A stretch of DNA of 64,000 nucleotides from Mycobacterium kyorinense (GTDB lineage: Bacteria > Actinomycetota > Actinomycetes > Mycobacteriales > Mycobacteriaceae), in the NCBI RefSeq assembly GCF_002101735.1, contig NZ_LQPE01000164.1, positions 24,539 through 88,538 on the forward strand, read 5' to 3'. Positions 1-8,800 of the stretch are shown here, piece by piece (position 1 is the stretch's first letter; each line of letters starts with the position of its first letter). The position numbers were made by a program, and so were the translations under genes. The notes below the pieces were generated by a model. That model searched no databases. It was given only the letters and a program-made list of their open reading frames with translations, and was not told the origin of the DNA.

Positions 1-1215
1 GACCCTGCGGCGCACGCCGTCGAGGGCGTCCGCGGCCTCGATCTCGCCGCGGGTCACCCCGAGGATGAACAGCACGGTGTCCAGGTAGGGATAGCTCAGC
101 GACGCGTCGGCCACCTCGCGCAGCGCCGGTTTGGCGTTGAACGCCACCCCCAGCCCGGCCGCGGCCAGCATGTCGATGTCGTTGGCGCCGTCGCCGACCG
201 CAACGGTCTGCTCCATCGGCACCCCGGCCTGGGCGGCGAAGTCTCGCAGCGCCTTGGCCTTGCCGGCGCGGTCGATGACCGGGCCGACCACCCGGCCGGT
301 CAGCTTGCCGTCGACGATCTCCAGCTTGTTGGCCGCGACGAAGTCGAGCATCAGCTCGTCGGCCAGCGGCTCGATCACCTGCCGGAAGCCGCCCGAGACC
401 ACGCCGACGTGAAATCCCAACCGCCGCAACGTGCGCAGCGTGGTGCGCGCGCCCGGGGTCAGCTCCAGCTGCGACGCCACCTCCTCGACCACCTCGACGG
501 GCAGCCCCGCCAGGGTTGCCACCCGCTGGTGCAGCGAAGCGGCGAAGTCCAGCTCTCCGCGCATGGCGGCGTCGGTGATCGCCGCGACGGCGTCCTGCGC
601 GCCCGCCCGGGCGGCCAGCATCTCGATGACCTCGCCCTGGATCAGCGTCGAGTCGACGTCGAACACGATGAGCCGCTTGGCCCGCCGCGACAGGCTGTAG
701 TCCTCGACCGCCACGTCGACGCCGGCATCGGCGGCCACCCTTGTCAGCGCGGCCTGCAGCTGCCCGCCGACGCCCGGCGGCACCGACACGCGCATCTCCA
801 ATCCCGTGACCGGATAGTCGGAGATGCCGCGGATGACGTCGATGTTGACCCCCAGCCCGGCCACCTCCTGGGCCACCGCGCCGAACGCCTCGGCGGTGAT
901 CGGGCGGCCCAGCACGACAATGGTGTGCGTCGAGGGCTCCCGGATGATCGGCAGGTCGTCGCTGCGCTCGATCGTGGCGTCCAGGCCCTTGGCGTGGATC
1001 GCCGCCGCGACGTCTGTGCGCAGCGCGTCGCCCTCGGCCACCTCCGGCGTGGTGGACACCAGCACGCCCAGCGTCAGCCGGCCGCGGATCACCACCTGTT
1101 CGACGTTGAGCAGCTCGACCTTGTGCGACGAGAGCACTTGGAAGAGCGCCGACGTCACACCCGGTTGGTCGACACCGGTGACGGTGATCAGCACCGACAC
1201 CTTCGGCACGGTCAC
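1..1215 (-). CDS. serB2: Phosphoserine phosphatase SerB2, C-terminus beyond the window
   Basis: Last step of serine synthesis: dephosphorylates O-phosphoserine in the cytoplasm. The frame opens with GTG at 1215 (MTVPKVSVLITVTG) and runs off the left edge after 405 codons, so only the extreme C-terminus is missing. Two N-terminal ACT-type segments (about residues 7-170) come before a HAD phosphatase domain. Its motif FDVDST holds the nucleophile and acid/base pair D186/D188; the motif VAVGDGANDIDML follows near residue 340. It lies 13 bp downstream of ctaD on the same strand, as serB2 does in M. tuberculosis (Rv3042c). The ACT segments suggest amino-acid feedback control, which is known for the family but not shown here. 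Confidence 0.95.
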   Translation of the reverse strand, partial: MTVPKVSVLITVTGVDQPGVTSALFQVLSSHKVELLNVEQVVIRGRLTLGVLVSTTPEVAEGDALRTDVAAAIHAKGLDATIERSDDLPIIREPSTHTIVVLGRPITAEAFGAVAQEVAGLGVNIDVIRGISDYPVTGLEMRVSVPPGVGGQLQAALTRVAADAGVDVAVEDYSLSRRAKRLIVFDVDSTLIQGEVIEMLAARAGAQDAVAAITDAAMRGELDFAASLHQRVATLAGLPVEVVEEVASQLELTPGARTTLRTLRRLGFHVGVVSGGFRQVIEPLADELMLDFVAANKLEIVDGKLTGRVVGPVIDRAGKAKALRDFAAQAGVPMEQTVAVGDGANDIDMLAAAGLGVAFNAKPALREVADASLSYPYLDTVLFILGVTRGEIEAADALDGVRRRV

Positions 1216-1228
1216 CTCGAGACGACGG

Positions 1229-2974
1229 TCAGCTGCGGACTTCGACGTCGTCGGCTTCGGTGACGTCGCCGCCGGAGGGATGCGGGCCGCGGCCCACGTG
1301 TGCTTCGGCGCGCATGCGTTCCACCATGTGCGGGTAGTGCAACTCGAAAGCCGGCCGCTCCGAACGGATTCGGGGCAGCTCGGTGAAGTTGTGCCGCGGT
1401 GGCGGGCAGCTGGTGGCCCACTCCAGCGAGTTGCCGTAGCCCCACGGGTCGTCGACGGTGACGACCTCGCCGTAGCGCCAGCTCTTGAAGACGTTCCAGA
1501 CGAACGGAATCATCGACGCGCCAAGGATGAACGCCCCGATCGTGGAGACGATGTTGTACATCTGGAAGCCGTCGGTGGGCAGGTAGTCGGCGTAGCGGCG
1601 CGGCATACCGGCGTCGCCCAGCCAGTGCTGGATCAAAAACGTGGTGTGAAACCCGATGAACGTCAACCAGAAATGCAGCTTGCCCAGCCGCTCGTCGAGC
1701 AGCCGTCCGGTCATCTTCGGGAACCAGAAGTACACCCCGGCGAAGGTGGAGAACACGATGGTGCCGAACAGCACGTAGTGGAAATGTGCGACCACGAAAT
1801 AGCTGTCGGTGACATGGAAGTCCAGCGGCGGGCTGGCCAGCAGCACACCGGTCAGACCACCGAGCAGGAAGGTCAGCGCAAAGCCGATCGAGAACAGCAT
1901 CGGTGTCTCGAACGTCAACTGGCCCTTCCACATCGTGCCGATCCAGTTGAAGAACTTGATCCCGGTCGGCACCGCGATCAGATACGTCATGAAGCTGAAG
2001 AACGGCAGCAGAACAGCACCCGTCGCGAACATGTGGTGCGCCCACACCGCAACCGAGAGCACCGCGATCGACATCGTCGCGTAGACCAGGGTGGTGTAGC
2101 CGAAGACCGGTTTGCGGGAGAACACCGGGAAGATCTCGGTGACGATGCCGAAGAACGGCAGCGCCACGATGTAGACCTCCGGGTGGCCGAAGAACCAGAA
2201 CAGGTGCTGCCACAACAGAACTCCGCCGTTGGCCGAGTCGTAGACGTGCGCGCCCAGGTGCCGGTCGGCGGCCAGCCCGAACAACGCCGCGGTCAGCAGC
2301 GGGAAGGCCAGCAGCACCAGGATCGAGGTCACCAGGATGTTCCAGGTGAAGATCGGCATCCGGAACATCGTCATACCGGGCGCGCGCATGCAGACCACCG
2401 TGGTGATCATGTTGACCGCGCCCAAGATGGTGCCCAGACCGGCGACGATCAAGCCCATGATCCACAGGTCCGGCCCGGCGCCCGGGGAGTGAATGGCGTC
2501 GGTCAGCGGTGTGTAGGCGGTCCACCCGAAGTCCGCGGCGCCGCCCGGGGTGATGAACCCGGCCATCGCGATCAGCGAGCCGAACAAGAACAGCCAGTAG
2601 GAGAACGCATTCAGCCGCGGGAAGGCCACGTCAGGCGCGCCGATCTGCAGCGGCATCACCAGGTTGGCGAAGCCGAACACGATCGGGGTGGCATAGAACA
2701 GCAACATGATCGTGCCGTGCATGGTGAACAGCTGGTTGAACTGTTCGTTGGACAAGAACTGCAGCCCCGGCGAGGCCAGCTCGGTGCGCATCAGCAGCGC
2801 CAGCAGGCCGCCGATGAAGAAGAAGACGAAGCAGGTGACGACGTACATGATGCCGATCAGCTTGTGATCGGTCGTGGTCACCAGCTTGTAGATCAGGTTG
2901 CCCTTGGGGCCGGTGCGCGCCGGATAGGGGCGACTGGCCTCGAGTTCTCCCAGTGGGGGCGCTTCGGTTGTCAA
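1229..2974 (-). CDS. ctaD: Cytochrome c oxidase subunit I (aa3-type), CtaD
   Basis: Catalytic subunit of the aa3 oxidase in the plasma membrane: reduces O2 to water and pumps protons. The frame stays open up to 3400, but the protein really begins at TTG 2974 (MTTEAPPLGELEAS), with GGAGGAG just upstream; this gives 581 residues, normal for actinobacterial CtaD. Many hydrophobic helices are visible. Haem-copper signatures are present: WFFGHPEVYI (Cu-B histidine and cross-linked tyrosine), AHHMFATG and VVAHFHYVLFG. The very well conserved C-terminal tail of mycobacterial CtaD is present. It is divergent from fecB and followed by serB2 on the same strand. Confidence 0.97.
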   Translation of the reverse strand: MTTEAPPLGELEASRPYPARTGPKGNLIYKLVTTTDHKLIGIMYVVTCFVFFFIGGLLALLMRTELASPGLQFLSNEQFNQLFTMHGTIMLLFYATPIVFGFANLVMPLQIGAPDVAFPRLNAFSYWLFLFGSLIAMAGFITPGGAADFGWTAYTPLTDAIHSPGAGPDLWIMGLIVAGLGTILGAVNMITTVVCMRAPGMTMFRMPIFTWNILVTSILVLLAFPLLTAALFGLAADRHLGAHVYDSANGGVLLWQHLFWFFGHPEVYIVALPFFGIVTEIFPVFSRKPVFGYTTLVYATMSIAVLSVAVWAHHMFATGAVLLPFFSFMTYLIAVPTGIKFFNWIGTMWKGQLTFETPMLFSIGFALTFLLGGLTGVLLASPPLDFHVTDSYFVVAHFHYVLFGTIVFSTFAGVYFWFPKMTGRLLDERLGKLHFWLTFIGFHTTFLIQHWLGDAGMPRRYADYLPTDGFQMYNIVSTIGAFILGASMIPFVWNVFKSWRYGEVVTVDDPWGYGNSLEWATSCPPPRHNFTELPRIRSERPAFELHYPHMVERMRAEAHVGRGPHPSGGDVTEADDVEVRS

Positions 2975-3110
2975 GAGCTCCTCCAAGACGTCGGGCAACC
3001 GGGAACTTCTGAGAATCCTAACCTTTGAGGGGCGCCGCGCAGGCCCGGGTCCTACAAACCGTCGTAATGAGCCCCGTAGTGCGCCCGGAGACGGTGTTAC
3101 CGTCGGACGC

Positions 3111-4205
3111 GTGTTTTCCAGCCGCCTGCGACCCGCCGTCGTGCTGGCCGCCGCGGCCATCACATTTACAGCCGTGGCCTGCACGTCCGGCTCGCCCGGC
3201 GGCAAGCCGGCGTCGCGGTCGGTGATCACCAGCACCACCCAGATCGCGGGCGCCGGGGTTGTGGGCAACCAGCGCCGGCCCGACGAGTCCTGCGCCCCGC
3301 AACCGGCCGCGCCGGCTCCGGGACCGCCAATGCGCCCGGTCCACAACGCGGCGGGCGTGCAACCCGACGTGGTCGACGTGCACGCGGACCCGCAGCGCAT
3401 CGTGGCGCTGTCCGGCGACGCGCTCGACGCCCTGTGCGCGCTGGGGCTGCAGTCCCGCGTCGTGGCCGCCGCGCTGCCCGACGGCTCGTCGGGCCAGCCG
3501 TCCTACCTGGGCACGATCGTGAACCGGCTGCCGGGGGTGGGCAGCCGCAGCGCGCCGGACCTGGCCGGCGTTGCGGGCGCCAAACCGGATCTGATCGTGG
3601 GCTCTGCGGGGTTGACGCCGCAGCTGTACCCGCGGCTGGCGGAGATCGCCCCGACCGTGTTCACGGCGGCGCCGGGTGCCGCGTGGCAGGACAACCTGCG
3701 CGGTGTCGCGGCGGCCAGCGGGCGCGCCGGCGCCGCCGACGCGCTGATCGACGACTTCATCGCCAAGGCCCGCGAGGCCGGTGCCGCGCACGACGCCGCG
3801 CACTACCAGGCGTCGATCGTGCAGTTCACCGAGAAGACCGTGCGGGTGTACGGCTCAGAGAACTTCCCCGCCACGGTGTTGGCCGCCGTCGGCGTCGACC
3901 GCCCGCCGTCGCAGCGCTTCACCGACAAGCCGTACATCGAGATCGGCGCCAGCGACGCCGACCTGGCCCGCGGCCCGGATTTCTCGGCGGCCGACGCCGA
4001 CATCGTCTACGTGTCGTTCGCGTCGCGAGCCGCCAAGGACCGCGCGCCCGCGCTGCTGGACAGCGATCCGTGGCGCAAGCTGTCCGCCTACCGCGACAAC
4101 CGGGTGTTCATCGTCAACAACGAGATATGGCAGACCGGGCAGGGCCTGGTCGCCGCCCGCGGCATCGTCGACGACCTGCGCTGGATCAACGCCCCGATCA
4201 ACTGA
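3111..4205 (+). CDS. fecB: Periplasmic iron-siderophore binding lipoprotein FecB
   Basis: Substrate-binding lipoprotein of the FecB/BtuF (TroA-like) type, 364 residues, orthologous in sequence and position to M. tuberculosis Rv3044. It should sit on the outer face of the membrane and bind ferric-siderophore or haem. GTG 3111 is the start. A short signal peptide ends in the lipobox AVAC with lipid-modified C24. The binding-protein core follows (ALSGDALDALCALGL near 101; PDLIVGSAGLTPQ near 162; IVDDLRWINAPIN at the C-terminus). No permease or ATPase gene is adjacent, so its transporter partner must be elsewhere. The 136-bp gap to ctaD must hold both divergent promoters; I saw no convincing iron-regulator box there. 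Confidence 0.95.
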   Translation: MFSSRLRPAVVLAAAAITFTAVACTSGSPGGKPASRSVITSTTQIAGAGVVGNQRRPDESCAPQPAAPAPGPPMRPVHNAAGVQPDVVDVHADPQRIVALSGDALDALCALGLQSRVVAAALPDGSSGQPSYLGTIVNRLPGVGSRSAPDLAGVAGAKPDLIVGSAGLTPQLYPRLAEIAPTVFTAAPGAAWQDNLRGVAAASGRAGAADALIDDFIAKAREAGAAHDAAHYQASIVQFTEKTVRVYGSENFPATVLAAVGVDRPPSQRFTDKPYIEIGASDADLARGPDFSAADADIVYVSFASRAAKDRAPALLDSDPWRKLSAYRDNRVFIVNNEIWQTGQGLVAARGIVDDLRWINAPIN

Positions 4206-4264
4206 GCGCGGCGCTTGTGACGTTGCCCTCAACGGGAAGAAATACATAGTTTGCCTAGGCTATT

Positions 4265-4285
4265 ATTTGGGGCATCCCCCAAAAT
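4265..4285. promoter_or_regulatory. Inverted repeat between fecB and adhC
   Basis: ATTTGGGG (4265-4272) pairs with CCCCAAAT, read with one extra A at 4277-4285, around a 4-nt loop. It lies 60 bp after fecB and 39 bp before adhC, in an AT-rich stretch unusual for this window. It could be an operator for adhC or a weak terminator for fecB; there is no T-run. Confidence 0.35.
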
Positions 4286-4323
4286 CCGATTACTCAGACA
4301 CGCGCAGGTACGAGGTTTTTCCG

Positions 4324-5367
4324 ATGAGCACTGTTTCCGCGTATGCCGCCACCTCGGCGACCGCACCACTGACCAAGACCACGATCGACCGCCGCGATCC
4401 CGGCCCGCACGACGTGGCCATCGACATCAAGTTCGCCGGCATCTGCCACTCCGACATCCACACCGTCAGGGCCGAGTGGGGCCAGCCCAACTACCCGGTG
4501 GTTCCCGGCCACGAGATCGCCGGCGTGGTAGCGGCCGTGGGTTCCGAGGTGACCAAGTACAAGGTGGGCGACCACGTGGGCGTCGGCTGTTTTGTCGACT
4601 CGTGCCGCGAATGCCCCAACTGTCTGGCCGGCCTGCAGCAGTACTGCACCGGCGGCGGCATGATCGGCACCTATAACGCGGTCGGCCGCGACGGCCAGCC
4701 GACCTACGGTGGCTACAGCCAGGCGATCGTCGTCGACGAGAACTACGTGCTGCGTATCCCCGATTCGCTGCCGCTGGACGCCGCCGCGCCGCTGCTGTGC
4801 GCGGGCATCACGCTGTATTCGCCGCTGCGGCACTGGAATGCCGGGCCCGGCAAGCGGGTCGCGGTGATCGGGCTGGGCGGCCTGGGCCACATGGGCGTCA
4901 AGCTGGGCAAGGCGATGGGCGCCGAGATCGCGGTGCTGTCGCAGTCGCTGAAGAAGATGGAGGACGGCCTGCGGCTGGGCGCAAGCGAGTACTACGCCAC
5001 CGCCGACCCGGACACCTTCAAGAAGCTGCGCACCAGCTTCGACCTGATCCTCAACACGGTGTCGGCCAACCTGAATCTCGGCAACTACCTGAACCTGCTC
5101 AAGGTGGACGGCACGCTGGTGGAGCTCGGCATGCCCGAACACGACATGGCGGTGCCGCCGTTCCCGCTGGCCGGCATGCGGCGCAGCCTGTCCGGGTCGA
5201 TGATCGGCGGCATCCCCGAAACCCAGGAGATGCTGAACTTCTGCGCCGAGCACGGCGTCACACCCGAAATCGAGGTCATCGAGGCCGACTACGTCAACGA
5301 GGCCTACGAGCGGGTGCTGGCCAGCGACGTGCGCTACCGCTTCGTGATCGACGCCTCAACTTTGTGA
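4324..5367 (+). CDS. adhC: NADP-dependent zinc alcohol dehydrogenase AdhC
   Basis: Zinc medium-chain dehydrogenase of the cinnamyl-alcohol/NADP class, 347 residues, orthologous to M. tuberculosis AdhC (Rv3045). It interconverts aldehydes and primary alcohols. The frame is open upstream through antisense-like sequence, but homology begins at ATG 4324 (MSTVSAYAAT). Catalytic zinc ligands lie in GICHSDIH and GHEIAG (the GHE motif). The structural-zinc lobe has the cysteines of CFVDSCRECPNC. The nucleotide-binding turn is GLGGLGHMG near residue 183. Its 3' end overlaps the convergent DUF3349 gene by 12 bp. Confidence 0.95.
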   Translation: MSTVSAYAATSATAPLTKTTIDRRDPGPHDVAIDIKFAGICHSDIHTVRAEWGQPNYPVVPGHEIAGVVAAVGSEVTKYKVGDHVGVGCFVDSCRECPNCLAGLQQYCTGGGMIGTYNAVGRDGQPTYGGYSQAIVVDENYVLRIPDSLPLDAAAPLLCAGITLYSPLRHWNAGPGKRVAVIGLGGLGHMGVKLGKAMGAEIAVLSQSLKKMEDGLRLGASEYYATADPDTFKKLRTSFDLILNTVSANLNLGNYLNLLKVDGTLVELGMPEHDMAVPPFPLAGMRRSLSGSMIGGIPETQEMLNFCAEHGVTPEIEVIEADYVNEAYERVLASDVRYRFVIDASTL

Positions 5368-5697
5368 GGCGTCGGCCTCCTCGGCGCTGACCCCGGCCAG
5401 CGGCCATCCGGCGGCGGCCAGCGTGGCGGCTACCCGCCTGATGTTTTCCGGGCCGGCGTCGTAATGGGTCATGTCGGAGATGAACTCGGCGATCTCGTCG
5501 TGGTCAATCTCGCTGTCCGCCAAGCCGTTTGACTTGCTGGCGGTAATGTTGTGCACCACCTCTGCCAGCTGCTCTTCGGTCAGCGGCGTGCTGCGTAGCA
5601 ACGCCAGAAGCGGTACCCGGTCGGGCCCGGGAACGCCGTCGGGATAGCCGGCCTGTAGCCAGCGCAGAACCGAACTCAGGAATGAAGGGGTGGCCAC
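5356..5697 (-). CDS. DUF3349 family protein
   Basis: 113 residues, matching the small all-helical DUF3349 proteins restricted to mycobacteria and relatives (Rv3046c in the same position). Recognisable features are the N-terminal WLQAGYPDGVPGPDRVPLLA and the C-terminal HYDAGPENIRRVAATLAAAG. No catalytic motif and no signal peptide. Function is unknown. It converges on adhC with a 12-bp overlap and diverges from the broken secreted-protein gene at 5811. Confidence 0.88.
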   Translation of the reverse strand: MATPSFLSSVLRWLQAGYPDGVPGPDRVPLLALLRSTPLTEEQLAEVVHNITASKSNGLADSEIDHDEIAEFISDMTHYDAGPENIRRVAATLAAAGWPLAGVSAEEADASQS

Positions 5698-5810
5698 GAC
5701 GTCCAGTCTTGTGCCGGCCGGTCGTTACCGCCACTCGACGCCGCACAACTCACAGAACTCATAAGCCGCTCACAGGCATACGCTTAACTACGCCAAGGTG
5801 GGAGGCCGCG

Positions 5811-6093
5811 ATGATGAGGTTCGTTCTGGCCGGCGCCGCGGTTGCGGCTGCGATGGTCGCGACGCCGGGAGTCAGCTCGGCGCAGTGCGACCCCAACATG
5901 TCGCACATCGTGGCAACCAACGAGTGCAAACGCCACCGCCGCCGCCATCCTGGTACACACCACCGCCACCGTATGCGCCGATGTATGCCCCGCCTGACGT
6001 GCCGCCGCCCCCCGAAACGCCGCCGCATCGCCATGGCCGGTCCACCCGGTCTGGGACGGGGGTCGACAGCAGTGGGTCTGGATAGGGATCTGA
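5811..6093 (+). pseudogene. Pro-rich secreted small protein, disrupted by two frameshifts
   Basis: GGAGG precedes ATG 5811. Frame 1 gives a clean signal peptide (MMRFVLAGAAVAAAMVATPG, cleavage after VSSA) and a mature start QCDPNMSHIVATNECK. At about 5930 the proline-rich continuation moves to a second frame (PPPPPSWYTPPPPYAPMYAP). Near 6020-6040 it moves to the third frame, which ends WPVHPVWDGGRQQWVWIGI at TGA 6091. Joined, the three pieces make one typical mycobacterial exported Pro-rich protein of about 95 residues. Both shifts are in the same direction (one base missing each) and lie in C/G-rich runs, so they may be true decay or assembly error. It converges on nrdF2 with a 3-bp gap. Confidence 0.7.
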
Positions 6094-6096
6094 GCT

Positions 6097-7071
6097 TTAG
6101 AAGTCCCAGTCCTCGTCCTCGGTGACAACGGCCTTGCCGATCACGTACGACGATCCCGATCCGGAGAAAAAGTCGTGGTTCTCGTCGGCGTTGGGTGACA
6201 GCGCCGAGAGGATCGCCGGGTTGACGTCGGTCTCGTCGCGCGGGAACAAAGCCTCATACCCGAGGTTCATCAGTGCCTTGTTGGCGTTGTAGCGCAAGAA
6301 CTTCTTGACGTCCTCGGTCAGCCCGACCTCGTCGTAGAGGTCCTGGGTGTACTCCACCTCGTTGTCGTAGAGCTCGAAGAGCAACTCGTAGGTGTAGTCC
6401 TTCAATTCGGCTTGCTTGGCAGCGTCTTCCAGCGCCAGTCCGCGCTGGAACTTGTAGCCGATGTAGTAGCCGTGCACCGCCTCGTCGCGGATGATCAGCC
6501 GGATCATGTCGGCGGTGTTGGTCAGCTTGGCCCGGCTCGACCAGTACATGGGCAGGTAGAACCCGGAGTAGAACAGGAAGCTCTCCAGCAGCGTGGAGGC
6601 CACCTTGCGCTTGAGCGGCTCGTCGCCGCGGTAGTACTGCATCACGATCTCGGCTTTGCGCTGCAGGTTGGGGTTTTCCTCCGACCAGCGGAAGGCGTCG
6701 TCGATCTCGGCGGTCGAGCACAGCGTGGAGAAGATGTTGGAGTAGCTGCGCGCGTGCACGGACTCCATAAACGCGATGTTGGTGTAGACGGCTTCCTCGT
6801 GCGGGGTCAGCGCGTCGGGGATCAGGCTGACGGCGCCGACCGTGCCCTGGATGGTGTCCAGCAGCGTCAGCCCGGTGAAAACCCGCATGGTCAGCTGCTT
6901 TTCGTGATCGGTCAGCGTGCCCCAGGACGGGATGTCGTTGGACACCGGCACCTTCTCGGGCAGCCAGAAGTTACCGGTGAGCCGGTCCCAGACCTCGGCG
7001 TCCTTCTCGTCTTGCAGACGGTTCCAGTTGATCGCCGAAACGCGGTCGATCAGCTTCAGTTTTTCGGTCAC
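6097..7071 (-). CDS. nrdF2: Class Ib ribonucleotide reductase beta subunit NrdF2
   Basis: Radical-generating small subunit of class Ib ribonucleotide reductase, 324 residues, partner of NrdE encoded 5-8 kb away on the same strand. It houses the dinuclear metal centre and tyrosyl radical. Helix motifs with metal ligands are visible: MESVHARSYSNIF (E, H) and IIRDEAVHGYYIG (E, H). The acidic/aromatic C-terminal tail TEDEDWDF is the segment that docks on the large subunit. The start is ATG 7071. Regulation is likely by NrdR through the paired boxes at 7121-7167, the nearer of which overlaps a TAGTGT -10-like hexamer about 50 bp upstream. Confidence 0.97.
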   Translation of the reverse strand: MTEKLKLIDRVSAINWNRLQDEKDAEVWDRLTGNFWLPEKVPVSNDIPSWGTLTDHEKQLTMRVFTGLTLLDTIQGTVGAVSLIPDALTPHEEAVYTNIAFMESVHARSYSNIFSTLCSTAEIDDAFRWSEENPNLQRKAEIVMQYYRGDEPLKRKVASTLLESFLFYSGFYLPMYWSSRAKLTNTADMIRLIIRDEAVHGYYIGYKFQRGLALEDAAKQAELKDYTYELLFELYDNEVEYTQDLYDEVGLTEDVKKFLRYNANKALMNLGYEALFPRDETDVNPAILSALSPNADENHDFFSGSGSSYVIGKAVVTEDEDWDF

Positions 7072-7120
7072 CAGAACCCCACTTCACCAGGACGTATGGT
7101 CGGCTGTATTGAGACTTCAA

Positions 7121-7167
7121 ACACTACCCCTGGGGTCCGACAACCGGCCGCAACACAACACCTAGTG
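7121..7167 (-). promoter_or_regulatory. Paired NrdR-like boxes upstream of nrdF2
   Basis: Read toward nrdF2, the distal box is CACTAGGTGTTGTGT (7167-7153) and the proximal box CCCCAGGGGTAGTGT (7135-7121). Their start-to-start distance is exactly 32 bp, about three helical turns, which is the spacing known for NrdR box pairs. The proximal box contains a TAGTGT -10-like hexamer. The same layout occurs before nrdH. Confidence 0.7.
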
Positions 7168-7251
7168 CCTGGGCGTGTCTCTTCGAGGCGCATCGAAACT
7201 GCGGCCAGTGCGGGGAAATGGCCGAATCCACGCCCTCACCGCAGGACTCCG

Positions 7252-8763
7252 CTATGCGCCCACCCCGAAGAACTGGTACTCGGCGGGGCGCAGCGAGCGG
7301 GTGCCCATCCAGTACTGCCAGGTGTAGCCGCCCCACAGCACCCGGTTGTTGCCGTGCTCGTCGAGGTACCAGCTGCTGCACCCGCCGGAGTTCCACACCG
7401 AGCGCCCGAGCTTGCGCTGCAGCTCCTCGTTGAACCGGTCCTGCGCCGCGCGGGTGGGGGCCAGCGCCTGCGCGCCGAGCCGGTCGCACGCGGCGATCGC
7501 CTCGGCGACGTAGCGGATCTGGGATTCGATCATGAACACCACCGAGTTGTGCCCCAGCCCGGTGTTGGGCCCCAGCAGGAAGAACAGGTTGGGCACGTCG
7601 GCGACGGTGATTCCGCGGTGTGCGCCAAGGCCTTCGCGGTTCCAGCGGTCGACCAGGTCCTCGCCGTGCATGCCCTTGATCTGAACGTAGGTGTAGGAGT
7701 CGGTGACATGGAAGCCGGTGGCGAACACGATCACGTCCGCGCGACGCTCCGTGCCGTCGGCAGTGACGATGCCGTCGGGCGTGATGCGGGTGATGTGGTC
7801 AGTGACCAGCTCGGTCTTCGGGTCGGCGACTGCCCGATAGTAGGTGGAGGAGTTCAGGATTCGCTTGCAGCCGATCCGGTAGTTCGGGGTTAGCTTGCGG
7901 CGCAGTTCGCGGTCCTTGACCGCGCGGCGGATGTTCCACTTGCCCAGCGCCTCACCGACTTTGAGAAGGTTGGGCCGCTTTGTCATGCCAACCGCCACCG
8001 CCTCGTGGCCCCAATAGAGCGCGGTGCGCAGCGCCAGCCGTAAACCGGGGATGCTCGCCAGGGCGCGACGCAACCCGGCGGGCAATTCCTCGTTGGTGCG
8101 GGGGATCACCCACGGCGGAGTGCGTTGGTAGAGCTGCAGTTCGGCGACCTGGCCGACGATCTCGGGCACGATCTGGATGGCGCTGGCCCCCGTGCCGATT
8201 ATCGCCACCCGCTTGCCGGTCAGATCGACGTCGTGGTCCCACTGCGCGGAATGGAAAGCGGCGCCACGGAATTCGTCGCGGCCCTCGATGTCGGGGACCG
8301 ACGGGATGTGCAGCGCGCCGGCGCCGGAGATCAGGAACTGGGCGACGTACTCCCGGCCGTCGTCGGTGAACACATGCCAACGGTGCTCCTCGTCGTCCCA
8401 ATGTCCGCGCTCGACAAGCGAATTGAACTCGATGTAGCGACGCAGCCCGTATTTGTCGGTGACGCCCTTGAGGTAGTCCCAAATCTCGGGCTGGTAGGAG
8501 AACAGGTGTTTCCAGTCCGGCTTGGGCTCGAAGGAGAACGAGTACAGGTGCGACGGGATGTCACATGCGCAGCCCGGGTAGCTGTTATCCCGCCAGGTGC
8601 CGCCGATGTCGTCGGCCTTCTCCAGGATCACGAAGTCCACGCCCTGGCGCTGCAGGGCGATCGCCATGCCCAGGCCGGAGAACCCGGTCCCGATGATCAC
8701 CGCGCGGGTGTGCACCGGCGGTTTGTGTGCTGCCTCCTGCGGCGCCGACTCAGTAATGGTCAC
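7252..8763 (-). CDS. Flavin-containing (Baeyer-Villiger type) monooxygenase
   Basis: 503-residue FAD/NADPH monooxygenase, counterpart of Rv3049c in position. Such enzymes insert oxygen into ketones or oxidise thioethers; the natural substrate is unknown. Visible motifs are the N-terminal FAD fold GTGFSGLGMAIAL, the Baeyer-Villiger fingerprint region FRGAAFHSAQWD, and directly after it the NADPH Rossmann turn IIGTGASAIQ. A conserved FATGFH segment lies near residue 350. The start is ATG 8763. It lies on the nrdF2 strand, with 180 bp carrying the nrdF2 promoter between them. Confidence 0.9.
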   Translation of the reverse strand: MTITESAPQEAAHKPPVHTRAVIIGTGFSGLGMAIALQRQGVDFVILEKADDIGGTWRDNSYPGCACDIPSHLYSFSFEPKPDWKHLFSYQPEIWDYLKGVTDKYGLRRYIEFNSLVERGHWDDEEHRWHVFTDDGREYVAQFLISGAGALHIPSVPDIEGRDEFRGAAFHSAQWDHDVDLTGKRVAIIGTGASAIQIVPEIVGQVAELQLYQRTPPWVIPRTNEELPAGLRRALASIPGLRLALRTALYWGHEAVAVGMTKRPNLLKVGEALGKWNIRRAVKDRELRRKLTPNYRIGCKRILNSSTYYRAVADPKTELVTDHITRITPDGIVTADGTERRADVIVFATGFHVTDSYTYVQIKGMHGEDLVDRWNREGLGAHRGITVADVPNLFFLLGPNTGLGHNSVVFMIESQIRYVAEAIAACDRLGAQALAPTRAAQDRFNEELQRKLGRSVWNSGGCSSWYLDEHGNNRVLWGGYTWQYWMGTRSLRPAEYQFFGVGA

Positions 8764-8800
8764 CCGGCGATCCTACCTGGGAACGCTGGTACCGGGTACT

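Noticed and set aside
409..1263. Long open frames on the plus strand opposite serB2
   Set aside because: They are Arg/His-rich antisense shadows of GC-rich codons in serB2; no family resemblance.
824..3028. 734-codon open frame on the plus strand opposite ctaD
   Set aside because: Antisense of ctaD with QHRDE-rich low-complexity translation, typical of complement frames in mycobacteria.
4245..4264. Possible IdeR box near GCCTAGGC upstream of adhC
   Set aside because: It matches the iron-box consensus poorly outside the short palindrome.
5759..6034. 91-codon minus-strand frame opposite the broken secreted-protein gene
   Set aside because: Arg/Trp-rich shadow; the plus strand has a ribosome site, signal peptide and family-like end.
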